Below are positions 34,881 to 43,030 of a stretch of DNA of 64,000 nucleotides, piece by piece. The translations under genes and the position numbers were made by a program. Each line of letters starts with the position of its first letter. The first letter of the stretch is position 1. Under the pieces are notes generated by a model, which was given only the letters and a program-made list of their open reading frames with translations, did no database searches and was not told where the DNA came from. The stretch comes from Rhodoferax sp. PAMC 29310 (lineage in GTDB: Bacteria; Pseudomonadota; Gammaproteobacteria; Burkholderiales; Burkholderiaceae_C), in the NCBI RefSeq assembly GCF_017948265.1, contig NZ_CP072852.1, forward strand, positions 3,162,001-3,226,000, read 5' to 3'.

Positions 34881-35432
34881 ATGAAATCGATGTTTAAGCC
34901 TGTTTTGGTCGCAGCTTTGTTGGCAACGGCTGGGTTCTCTGCATTCTCAGGCGGCAGCCACGGTCCCGATGAGGGCGGCATGATGGGTCAGGGCATGCAC
35001 CAAAGTGAAGGCCGCATGGGCCACATGAACCCTGAAAAAATGCAGGCCGGCATGGCCAAGCACCAAGCAGAGTTGAAGACGGCCCTGAAGATCACGGCGG
35101 CTCAAGAGTCCGACTGGACCAAGTTCACCACTACGATGGCGCCGCCTGCCGACAGCATGATTAAGCGCCCCAGCCGCGAAGACATGGCCAAATTGACCAC
35201 GCCCGAGCGCATTGACAAGATGAAGACCATGCGCACGGAGCAACACGCAGTGATGAGCGCCGCCATGGATCAGCGCGCTGACGCCACCAAGGCTTTTTAC
35301 GCCACGCTGTCGCCTGAGCAGAAGAAGGTGTTTGACGAAAAAGCCATGCGCCAAGACCATGGCCGAGGCGATCAAAAGGGTCACCGTGATGGCAAGGGCG
35401 GCATGATGCACCCCAAGAAAGAGGCCTCTTAA
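34881..35432 (+). CDS. Spy/CpxP-like periplasmic protein (LTXXQ-type)
   Basis: The product has 183 residues. A cleavable signal peptide (residues about 1-25) is followed by a Met/His-rich segment and helices with LKITAAQESDWTKF and the repeat-like LSPEQKKVFDEKA, typical of Spy/CpxP LTxxQ proteins. The tail is rich in His, Lys and Gly and may bind metal. Spy proteins are envelope-stress chaperones. The second of two close ATGs is preferred because GGAAGG is then about 8 bp away. Confidence 0.8.
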   Translation: MKSMFKPVLVAALLATAGFSAFSGGSHGPDEGGMMGQGMHQSEGRMGHMNPEKMQAGMAKHQAELKTALKITAAQESDWTKFTTTMAPPADSMIKRPSREDMAKLTTPERIDKMKTMRTEQHAVMSAAMDQRADATKAFYATLSPEQKKVFDEKAMRQDHGRGDQKGHRDGKGGMMHPKKEAS

Positions 35433-35474
35433 ACTTGGGCCTGGGGGGCACGCCCCCTAAAGCCAACCCTCTAT

Positions 35475-35515
35475 GAGCCGGGCCTTGCGAACAGCGAGGT
35501 TCGGCTTATTTTTTG
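35475..35515 (+). terminator. Likely terminator of the Spy-like gene
   Basis: An imperfect GC-rich hairpin (GAGCCGGGCCTTGC...GCGAGGTTCGGCT) is followed by TTATTTTTT. The T-run overlaps the last codons of the convergent glutaredoxin-like gene. Confidence 0.6.
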
Positions 35516-35880
35516 GTGGCCAATAAGGGAGTCAACTCACCGCTATTGATCAATTTGACCAGGTCGCTGGCACCGCCAACCAGGGACCCGTTCACAAATA
35601 CCATGGGAAACGTGGGCCAGCCGGTCCACATTTTCAGCGCATTGCGCCGACGCCAGGTGTTGAAATAGTTGCCGTATTCCATGTAGTGGTAGGCCACACC
35701 GGCGGCGTCCAGCGCTTTGCGCGCTGATTTGGGCGCGGGGTTCATGCCCATGCCCACCACCACGACCGCGTGGGTGACTACGGCAGCTTTAACCTCGCTC
35801 ACAATCGATTGCTCGTGGCCGGCCACCTTTTCCCGAATGGCCGGGTGAATCTGGTTTTCATCGAGAACAGGGCGTGACAT
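35506..35880 (-). CDS. Glutaredoxin-fold protein lacking the active-site cysteine
   Basis: The product has 124 residues from the ATG at 35880. The strand AVVVVGMGMNPAPKSARKALDAAGV occupies the position where monothiol glutaredoxins have the CGFS site, and no cysteine is present anywhere in the protein. The cis-proline/TFP region (WPTFPMVFVNG) and GGASDLVKLINSGEL, which bind glutathione in Grx4-type proteins, are conserved. It cannot work as a thiol-disulfide oxidoreductase; glutathione binding or a scaffold role is possible. The open frame extends upstream but without homology. Confidence 0.8.
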   Translation of the reverse strand: MSRPVLDENQIHPAIREKVAGHEQSIVSEVKAAVVTHAVVVVGMGMNPAPKSARKALDAAGVAYHYMEYGNYFNTWRRRNALKMWTGWPTFPMVFVNGSLVGGASDLVKLINSGELTPLLATKK

Positions 35881-36007
35881 GACTGGGACCTCAGCATGGA
35901 AAGCTGGCATTATGCTTGGCGACTCTGGGCCGGGTTGGTTTTGCCCGACCGGTGCTTGATGTGCGTCAAGCGCCCACCGGCCGCTCCGCTTTAAACTGGA
36001 ATCATCC

Positions 36008-36868
36008 ATGCCCGCTTCCCCGTCTCCGGTCTCCCCGCACCCGACTCCCGCATCGAGAGAGCTGCGCGTGCACACGATCACGCTGGCTCAGCCCCTGGAC
36101 TGGTTGCTGCGGGCCTGGCGCGACATTGCCCGCTGCGGATGGGTGAGTTTTGCGCACGGGTTGGTACTGGCGCTGGGGGGCTTGGTTATTGTGGCGTTAG
36201 CTCATGACCGTTTTTGGCTACTCGCCGGTGCTTTTTCAGGGTTTCTGGTGGTGGCGCCCATTTTGGCCACCAGTCTGTATGCGCTGAGTCGTGCCATTGA
36301 GCGGGGCGAACAAGTGGGCTTTCATGTGGTCCTGAAAACATGGTTGAGCTGGCAGAACGGCCATTTCAGCAAGTGGGGCAACGACTATTGGTGTCTGGTG
36401 CAGTTTGGTGCCCTGCTGGGGCTGGCTGGTACGGGCTGGATGCTGACATCGGCGGCGTTGATCACGTTGTTGACGCCTGTGCACATTGGTACGCCCATGG
36501 AGTTTGTCCAGCACATCATCTTGGCGCGCAACGGCTTCTTGTTTGAATTGTGGCTGGCCGTGGGCGGCCTGCTGGCCGCCCCCATTTTTGCGTCGACTGC
36601 GGTTGCGATTCCGCTGCTGCTGGATCGTCGGGTGACCTTGCTTCAAGCGGTGCTGACAAGCTGGCGCGTTGTACTCGCCAACCCCTTGCCGATGGCACTG
36701 TGGGCGGCCCTCATCATGGGCTTCACCTTGCTGGGTTTGGGCTCGGCCATGTTGGGGCTGATCGCCGTGGTTCCCATGCTGGGTCATGCCAGTTGGCACG
36801 CCTACCGTGATTTGGTTGATGTGTCAGGCGTGCCTGAGCGCGATGAACCCGGTCGGGAGAATGGCTGA
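36008..36868 (+). CDS. DUF2189 integral membrane protein
   Basis: The product has 286 residues. After a polar N-terminus (about 35 residues) there are six hydrophobic segments with the DUF2189 pattern: PLDWLLRAWRDI, then GFLVVAPILATSLYALSRAIERGE. Function unknown. Its stop overlaps the start of the DUF2788 gene (ATG within the TGATG), indicating coupled translation. No assignment beyond the family. Confidence 0.85.
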   Translation: MPASPSPVSPHPTPASRELRVHTITLAQPLDWLLRAWRDIARCGWVSFAHGLVLALGGLVIVALAHDRFWLLAGAFSGFLVVAPILATSLYALSRAIERGEQVGFHVVLKTWLSWQNGHFSKWGNDYWCLVQFGALLGLAGTGWMLTSAALITLLTPVHIGTPMEFVQHIILARNGFLFELWLAVGGLLAAPIFASTAVAIPLLLDRRVTLLQAVLTSWRVVLANPLPMALWAALIMGFTLLGLGSAMLGLIAVVPMLGHASWHAYRDLVDVSGVPERDEPGRENG

Positions 36869-37080
36869 TGTGGGGGTTCAGTGAGGAACAGATTGCCGCG
36901 TTTGGCCTGTCCTTTGGCATTGGTGCTTTCATTGTTTATATACTGTTCATCATCGGACAGCTGGCCTGGGAGTCCAAGGCCGGCAAGTTCGGCACTTTTG
37001 TCATCTTTCTGGGGCTGGCCTTTGGCATGGTCGGTTTCTTGGCCAAATACCTGATTCAGTGGGCCATGGACATCAAGTAA
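36868..37080 (+). CDS. DUF2788 small membrane protein
   Basis: The product has 70 residues with two transmembrane helices (FGIGAFIVYILFIIGQLAW and FGTFVIFLGLAFGMVGFLA). The sequence is a recognisable DUF2788 member common in Betaproteobacteria. It is coupled to the DUF2189 gene. Its last 8 bp overlap the end of the convergent acetyltransferase/CoA-ligase gene. Confidence 0.88.
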   Translation: MWGFSEEQIAAFGLSFGIGAFIVYILFIIGQLAWESKAGKFGTFVIFLGLAFGMVGFLAKYLIQWAMDIK

Positions 37081-39748
37081 GAGGCAGGGTGATGCGCGTC
37101 GTGCCGTCGTCGTGTCGCTCCTGGGTGATTTCTTTAAACCCCAGCGCGTTGGCCAGCTTCAGCATTCGGTCGTTTTGGTCGAGGACATGGGCGACCAAGC
37201 GAGAGGTGCCCTGACTCCGCAGGTAGGCAATCAGCTTGCGCATCAAGAGCAGGCCCAGTCCCCCGCCTTTCAGCTCGGAGCGCACGATGACGCCAAATTC
37301 GGCCTCTTCGTTGTCCGGGTCCGACAGGGCGCGCACCACTCCCAGCGTTTGTCGGTTGCCATTTTCGTCAGTGGCCACCGCCACAAATGCCATCTCCCGG
37401 GCGTAGTCAATCTGCACCAGCCGGGCCAGCTCACTGCGCTCCATCGTGCGTTTGCTGTAAAAAACCCGCATTCGAATGTCTTCGGGGCTCAGCGCCTGTA
37501 AAAACTCCATATGCAATGCTTCATCCTCGGGGCAAATCGGCCGCAAGCACACTTGACGCCCCTGCCAGTCCAGCTGCTCCTCTAGGTTGGCCGGGTAAGG
37601 GCGAATGGCGAAATTCTCAGCCCCTGCGGGGGCCTGGGCACTCAGGCGAATGCGGGCATCCAACGCCACCGCGCCTTCAAAATTGACAATGAGAGGGTTG
37701 ATATCCAACTCGGCGATTTCGGGAATTTCCGCGATCAATTGAGACAGGGCAACCAGAACCTGGTGCACGCTGGCCTCGTCCACTGCCGGGGTGTCGCGCC
37801 ACCCGGCCAAAAGTCGGGACACCCGGGTTCGGGCGACGAGGGCCTTGGCCAGTGACACATTCAAAGGGGGCAATGCCACCGCCCGATCTGCCATGACTTC
37901 AACTGCGGTTCCTCCTTGGCCAAACAGAATCACGGGTCCGAATGCCCGGTCAATGGTGCTGCCCACAATCAACTCCTGGGCGTGTTCGCGCCGAACCATG
38001 GCTTGCACGGTGAAGCCCTGAATCCTCGCCGTGGGCAATTGCTGGGCAACGCGGGCCAGCATGGTGTTGGCGGCGGTCCGAACAGCGGCTTCGTCCAGCA
38101 GGTTTAAGGCCACCCCACCCACATCCGATTTATGAGAAATGTCGTCAGACAGAATTTTCAGCACAACCGGGAAACCCATGGCCAGCGCGGCGGCGCTGGC
38201 GGCATCCGCGTTCGCGTCAACCCGTTGAGTGGGGACCACTTGTATGCCGCTGGCGGCCAGCACGGTTTTGGCTTCAAGCTCGGTCAACATGTCGCGCCCG
38301 TTGTCTAGTGCGGATTTCACCACTGCACGCACTTGGGCCCAGTCTGGGGGTGGGCCCTGGCCGATCAAGGCCGGAGGCGCCTCGGTCAGTTCCGCTTGGT
38401 TGCGCCGGTAGCGCGTCAGCATGGAAAAAGCCCGGACGGCCTTCTCGGGCGTGTCAAAGTTGGCCACGCCCGCGTCTTGAAACAACTGGCGAGCCTCTGC
38501 CACCGCCTCGTCACCCAGCCAGCAACTCATCACCCGGGGTTGCTCCCCCGGTCCTGGTTGTGCCAGTGGCGCCAGGGCGTGCGCGATGTCGGCACTGGGG
38601 ACAATGGCGGTGGGTGCGTGAATGAACAAAATGGCGCCCGCGTTGGGGTCGGCAAGGAGGATTTTCATTGCATCAACGTAGCGCGACACGGGCGCGTCCC
38701 CAATGATGTCTACCGGGTTGGCGTGAGACCAATTGGCTGGCAGCACCTCGCTTAACTTCCTTTGAGTGGCCTCGCTCAATACCGAGAGGTTGACGTTGGC
38801 GAAGGCAGCGGCGTCCGCCGCCATGACACCCGCACCGCCACCGTTGGTCAAGACGGTGATGCTCTCGCTGGTATTAGTGCGAAACCGCGACAGGGTTTGC
38901 GCCGCCAGAAACAGTTCGTCCAGGGTGTTGACCCGCAGCATGCCGGCCCGGTCAATGGCCGCGTCGATGACCATGTCCGAGCCTGCCAGCGCGCCCGTGT
39001 GGGACGCCGCTGCCAACTGCCCCTGAGCCGAGCGTCCTGCCTTGACCAGGATGACTGGTTTGTTGCGCGCTGCGGCTCTGGCCGCCGACATGAACTTGCG
39101 GGGCGAATCCAGCGACTCGGCGTACAGAAGAATGGCCCGGGTCTTGGCATCACTGGCCAAATAGTCCAGCATGTCGCCAAAGTCGACGTCGGCATGCTCG
39201 CCCAGGGACACAAAGTGAGAAAAGCCAATGCCCCGTCCTTTGGCCCAATCCAGCATGGCGGTGACCAGCGCGCCAGATTGCGACACAAACGCGAGCTCAC
39301 CCGGCAAAGCATCGACGTGCGAAAAGCTCGCATTGACGCCATGGTGCGGCACCAGCAGGCCAATGCAATTGGGGCCGAGAATGCGAAAAAGATGAGGCTT
39401 GGCGGCCTTCAGCATGGCCTTCTTTTGTGAGGCGTCCATGCCCGCCGTCAGCACCACAGCGGCCCTGGTTCCCAAGGCGGCGAGTTCCTCGATCAAGCCC
39501 GGCACTGTGGCCGCAGGCGTGCAGATGACGGCCAGCGCCGGCGCTTCGGGCAGGTCAGCGGCCCGAGCCCACACCGGAGCGTCGCCCAGGTTGCTGTGTT
39601 TGGGATTGACGGCATACAGTTTGCCCTTGAACTGGCCTGAACTCAGGTTGCGCCAAACCGTGGCCCCCACGCTGCCGATGCGTTGGGAGGCCCCGAAAAC
39701 GGCCACCGATGCGGGGTCAAACAGGGCGTCAAGATTGCGTATGCTCAT
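37073..39748 (-). CDS. Acyl-CoA synthetase (NDP-forming-like) fused to GNAT acetyltransferase (PatZ/Pka-type)
   Basis: The product has 891 residues. In order: CoA-binding domain (VAVFGASQRIGSVGATV, about 14), succinyl-CoA-ligase-like domains (SFSHVDALPGELAFVSQSGAL), ATP-grasp (VVLKILSDDISHKSDVGGVALN), and a C-terminal GNAT domain (GVIVRSELKGGGLGLLLMRKLI, about 840). This is the architecture of the protein lysine acetyltransferase Pat/PatZ, which inactivates acetyl-CoA synthetase. Some fused proteins keep ligase activity: the catalytic-His-containing region is not confirmed here. It overlaps the DUF2788 stop by 8 bp. Confidence 0.9.
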   Translation of the reverse strand: MSIRNLDALFDPASVAVFGASQRIGSVGATVWRNLSSGQFKGKLYAVNPKHSNLGDAPVWARAADLPEAPALAVICTPAATVPGLIEELAALGTRAAVVLTAGMDASQKKAMLKAAKPHLFRILGPNCIGLLVPHHGVNASFSHVDALPGELAFVSQSGALVTAMLDWAKGRGIGFSHFVSLGEHADVDFGDMLDYLASDAKTRAILLYAESLDSPRKFMSAARAAARNKPVILVKAGRSAQGQLAAASHTGALAGSDMVIDAAIDRAGMLRVNTLDELFLAAQTLSRFRTNTSESITVLTNGGGAGVMAADAAAFANVNLSVLSEATQRKLSEVLPANWSHANPVDIIGDAPVSRYVDAMKILLADPNAGAILFIHAPTAIVPSADIAHALAPLAQPGPGEQPRVMSCWLGDEAVAEARQLFQDAGVANFDTPEKAVRAFSMLTRYRRNQAELTEAPPALIGQGPPPDWAQVRAVVKSALDNGRDMLTELEAKTVLAASGIQVVPTQRVDANADAASAAALAMGFPVVLKILSDDISHKSDVGGVALNLLDEAAVRTAANTMLARVAQQLPTARIQGFTVQAMVRREHAQELIVGSTIDRAFGPVILFGQGGTAVEVMADRAVALPPLNVSLAKALVARTRVSRLLAGWRDTPAVDEASVHQVLVALSQLIAEIPEIAELDINPLIVNFEGAVALDARIRLSAQAPAGAENFAIRPYPANLEEQLDWQGRQVCLRPICPEDEALHMEFLQALSPEDIRMRVFYSKRTMERSELARLVQIDYAREMAFVAVATDENGNRQTLGVVRALSDPDNEEAEFGVIVRSELKGGGLGLLLMRKLIAYLRSQGTSRLVAHVLDQNDRMLKLANALGFKEITQERHDDGTTRITLPLT

Positions 39749-39767
39749 GGTTCTCCAATATTTGCCG

Positions 39768-40346
39768 TCAACCCAAGGGCCGCACGCCGATCAACAGGCC
39801 GTGCAGCCATAAAGTGAAAATAACCCAGGCTCCCACGCCCAATGCAACGGTCACTGCGGTTGCGCCCGCCGTGCCGGACGGGTAATGGATGCCCTGGCGC
39901 TGGTCCCGCCGAGTAGATGCGATCCAGTCCAGTGCGCCCCAGGCCAGAAATGAACCAAAAAGCAAAATTTGGCCTAGATTTCCGTTGGCCATCAGGTGTG
40001 CCACTGCCCACATCACTACTCCCTGCACCATGGGATGGTGCGTTCGTGCTTTGATACTGTTGCCCGGCACGTAGGCGGCCGCCAGCAATACAAAAGCGCC
40101 TAGATTGATCGCAGCGGCCACATGACGCAGGCTGAAAGGCGGACTCCAAAGTTGAGTTGGCATTTGACGGACCCGGCCAAAGCCCCAGACGATCAGCGCG
40201 AAGCCCAGCACCGACAACAGCGAATAAATCGCCTTCCAGACCAAGGGGCCCATGCGCTCGCGTGTGCGGGTGCGCCAGTCGTCGCCGACGATGCGAACCG
40301 AATGAATGCCGAGGAAAATCAGCAATCCAAGCAGCAAATAGCTCAT
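39768..40346 (-). CDS. NnrU family membrane protein
   Basis: The product has 192 residues with about five to six hydrophobic segments. The opening LLGLLIFLGIHSVRIVGDDWR, and KARTHHPMVQGVVMWAVAHLMANG, are NnrU signatures. NnrU was linked to nitric-oxide metabolism in Rhodobacter, but the family is wider (isoprenylcysteine methyltransferase-like). A strong AAAGGAGT ribosome site supports the ATG at 40346. It follows the diguanylate cyclase gene by 13 bp. Confidence 0.88.
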   Translation of the reverse strand: MSYLLLGLLIFLGIHSVRIVGDDWRTRTRERMGPLVWKAIYSLLSVLGFALIVWGFGRVRQMPTQLWSPPFSLRHVAAAINLGAFVLLAAAYVPGNSIKARTHHPMVQGVVMWAVAHLMANGNLGQILLFGSFLAWGALDWIASTRRDQRQGIHYPSGTAGATAVTVALGVGAWVIFTLWLHGLLIGVRPLG

Positions 40347-40359
40347 GTTGGTACTCCTT

Positions 40360-41949
40360 TCATGAGGCGCCCAGCACGCGGTTCTTTCCCGACCGCTTGG
40401 CCAGGTACATGGCTTGATCGGCTCGGCGAATGGCCTCAATGCCCGTTTCATCGCTGTTCATTTGCGCCACCCCCGCGCTGAAGGTGATCAGCACCTTTTC
40501 AGCTCCGGCCATAAAGAAGTGCTTGGTGAGTTCACGTTGAAGCCGGGTCATGGCCTCAATGCCCTTGTCTTGCGCGGTGTCTGGCAGTAAAAGTACAAAT
40601 TCTTCGCCGCCGTAGCGGGCCAGCGTGTCTTGAGGCCGCATGGCGTCTCGTGCCACCTTGGCCAGGTGGGTGAGCGCTGCATCGCCAGTGGCGTGGCCCA
40701 ACTTGTCGTTGATGTTTTTGAAGTTGTCGATGTCAAGCAAGGCCATGCACAGGGGCGTGTTGGTGCGACGTACCTTGGACACTTCACGCTCCAGAGCCTC
40801 GTCCAGCCCTTTTCGGTTCAACGCGCCCGTGAGGGGGTCATGACGAGCCTGGGTACTGGCCCGGTCCAGTTCCTGATGAAGGGTGGCGAGCTCGACTTCG
40901 GTGGCGAGTGCTTTCTCACGCATGCCGTTGAGCTCGTCCCGGATGGCCTGGCTGTCGCGGGCCATAGCCCGCGTTGCCCCAATGACCGTCTTTAATACAG
41001 GCGCAATGTCCGAGATGGTTTTGGCCTGCTCAATCAGACGGCCGTTTTCCTCCAGGGTGTTGCGGAACTCCCCGGTGGTCTCTGTCATGGTCGTCAATCG
41101 CCCCACAAATGTGGCGAGCAAAAGGCGCATTTCTTCCTGCGCCTGCAGGGTCTGCCCCATGGTCTCCTTTTGTTTGATGATGACGTCGACGAGCAGCGAC
41201 TCCACTTCGTCCAGGCGGCGCAAGGTCATCGGTGGCGCGCAGGCCGTCAGCAGTGAGCCGATCTGGCCCGTCAGCCAGCTGTCTTCGATGCTCAACTCGC
41301 CAATGTTTTTGATGATGAGGTTCAGCAGTTTCAGCAAGGTTTTGTGTACTGCAACCTGCTCTTCGGCGGCGAAGGACACACGGTGCCCAAAGTTGGCCAG
41401 CATCAATTTCAAAGTCACCGGGCTGGCGCCGGGCTGGCGCATGGCGGTCAACAGGTTGGTCGCCTGTTCGTTGAAACGGGCGTCGTCGGTGCCCAGGGCT
41501 GGCAAGGCGTACTCCACCATGCGGGCGATCTGTTCAAAAAAGTCGGTGGTGAGCGCAGGCGCCGTCGCTGTGGTTGCTGCGGTTGTGGCAGGCTCCGGTG
41601 TGGAGGCAACGGCCGGTTTGACGGGCTCTGCGGGGGCGACCGCGGCAGGGCTGAATCCACCGTATGCCATCAGGGCGGCCTTCACTCCTTCCCAATTGAG
41701 GTTGCCAATGGCGGAGTCCAGCAAGCCCTTTTGGCGTTGCTGCCCGGGTGTCTTGGTTGGCAAGGCCTGGGAAATGTCGCGCAGCCGGTCTTGGGGAAAA
41801 GGGGGCTCGAGCGGAATCCCCGAGACCTCGCTGTAAACCAACTGGTAGTTGGCGGGGGTTGGGGTCAATTTCCGTGCCGTGAGCTGTTTAAGGGTCTCAC
41901 GGGCAATTTCGAATGGTTTCATTTCGGTCATTGGCATGTTGCTATACAA
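40360..41949 (-). CDS. Diguanylate cyclase (GGDEF domain)
   Basis: The product has up to 529 residues; ATGs at 41949, 41931 and 41922 are all possible starts. The C-terminal GGDEF domain (about 365-525) has an intact catalytic motif RYGGEEFVLLLP. An inhibitory I-site RPQD lies five residues earlier, so it should make c-di-GMP and be product-inhibited. The N-terminal about 340 residues are cytoplasmic, partly alpha-helical (coiled-coil-like before the GGDEF), with an alanine/proline/threonine-rich linker near 110-150; I do not recognise the sensor. Confidence 0.92.
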   Translation of the reverse strand: MYSNMPMTEMKPFEIARETLKQLTARKLTPTPANYQLVYSEVSGIPLEPPFPQDRLRDISQALPTKTPGQQRQKGLLDSAIGNLNWEGVKAALMAYGGFSPAAVAPAEPVKPAVASTPEPATTAATTATAPALTTDFFEQIARMVEYALPALGTDDARFNEQATNLLTAMRQPGASPVTLKLMLANFGHRVSFAAEEQVAVHKTLLKLLNLIIKNIGELSIEDSWLTGQIGSLLTACAPPMTLRRLDEVESLLVDVIIKQKETMGQTLQAQEEMRLLLATFVGRLTTMTETTGEFRNTLEENGRLIEQAKTISDIAPVLKTVIGATRAMARDSQAIRDELNGMREKALATEVELATLHQELDRASTQARHDPLTGALNRKGLDEALEREVSKVRRTNTPLCMALLDIDNFKNINDKLGHATGDAALTHLAKVARDAMRPQDTLARYGGEEFVLLLPDTAQDKGIEAMTRLQRELTKHFFMAGAEKVLITFSAGVAQMNSDETGIEAIRRADQAMYLAKRSGKNRVLGAS

Positions 41950-42110
41950 AAGATAGCTGATTTCGCTTGATTGACTAAGCTACAGGCGTATTATGGCGAC
42001 AAGAGTTCGTGGGGATCGAGTGGTTGGGCTACTTGCACCCCGCTGCTTGGCGTTACATTACAGATTAATCACTTTGTGCATTCGGCTTGACTCAATTGAA
42101 GGGAGTTTTG

Positions 42111-42539
42111 ATGAAACCCATACAGGAATTGCTCAAAGGGCGCGAATCGACCGCCTATCAGGTCAGCCCGTCAACCACGGTGTTTGTCGCGCTTCAACTT
42201 CTGGCTGATCACGGTGTGGGCGCCATGCTCGTGATGGACCAGGACAAATTGGTGGGTGTGGTGTCCGAGCGGGACTACACACGCAAAGTGGCCCTGCAAG
42301 GGAAAAATTCCAAGGAAACCACAGTCGCAGACATCATGACGGGGAACCCATTCACCGTCACGCCGAAAACCGGCACCCGCGACTGCATGGCCTTGATGAG
42401 CCAAAAGAAAATCCGGCACTTGCCGGTGGTGGACGGCGCCACTGTGTTGGGCTTGATCTCGATGCGCGATTTGATGGACGACATCATTGCCGAGCACGAG
42501 CAAACCATCTCCCAATTAACCCACTACATCAACAGTTAA
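42111..42539 (+). CDS. CBS-domain pair protein
   Basis: The product has 142 residues consisting of two CBS domains: first with STTVFVALQLLADHGVGAMLVMD, second with IMTGNPFTVTPKTGTRDCMALM and KIRHLPVVDG. Such stand-alone pairs bind adenosine nucleotides and act as energy sensors. An AAGGGAG ribosome site fixes the ATG. It lies 110 bp before the DUF6394 gene; a link to the downstream channel gene is conceivable but unproven. Confidence 0.93.
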   Translation: MKPIQELLKGRESTAYQVSPSTTVFVALQLLADHGVGAMLVMDQDKLVGVVSERDYTRKVALQGKNSKETTVADIMTGNPFTVTPKTGTRDCMALMSQKKIRHLPVVDGATVLGLISMRDLMDDIIAEHEQTISQLTHYINS

Positions 42540-42649
42540 GCGTCGAATTGATGTTTGCGCAGCCGCACCGCCGGTGGTGGCGCCTGTTGTTTGCCAAATC
42601 CATAGAAGATCCGCCCGGAGCGGACCTCTTACACCTATCGGACTGATCC

Positions 42650-43030
42650 ATGAGCACTGAACGTGTCCTGTTTGCCTTTGTCATTGTTCTGGCGCTGACG
42701 CTGAACGTGGGTTTCATCGTCGGCGACATTGCCAACATTCAGCATCACAACATTTACGAACTGTTTGCCGCCGTGGTTGTGAGCCTGATCGCCACGGTGA
42801 TGAAGTTTGGCGACCGGTCCCCCTTGGGGTCGACCATGCTGGCCACCAGCCTGATTGCCGATTTGCAACTGATCGCTGCGGCCGTCGCATGGGGTCTGTA
42901 CAGCCAATCAGGAGTCGAACTGAATGAGCACCAAACGGTGACGGTGATCTCTTTGGCCATCGGCGCGGCAGTGGCCAATGTCGTCTCGGTGGTGTTGTTG
43001 ATTATTGAGATGGCCAACCTGAGACGATGA
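42650..43030 (+). CDS. DUF6394 small membrane protein
   Basis: The product has 126 residues with four transmembrane helices (VLFAFVIVLALTLNVGFIVGD; LFAAVVVSLIATVMKF; ADLQLIAAAVAWGLY; VISLAIGAAVANVVSVVLLI). It belongs to a family of unknown function. Its stop overlaps the start of the channel-like gene (ATGA), so the two products are probably made together and may form one complex. Confidence 0.85.
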   Translation: MSTERVLFAFVIVLALTLNVGFIVGDIANIQHHNIYELFAAVVVSLIATVMKFGDRSPLGSTMLATSLIADLQLIAAAVAWGLYSQSGVELNEHQTVTVISLAIGAAVANVVSVVLLIIEMANLRR

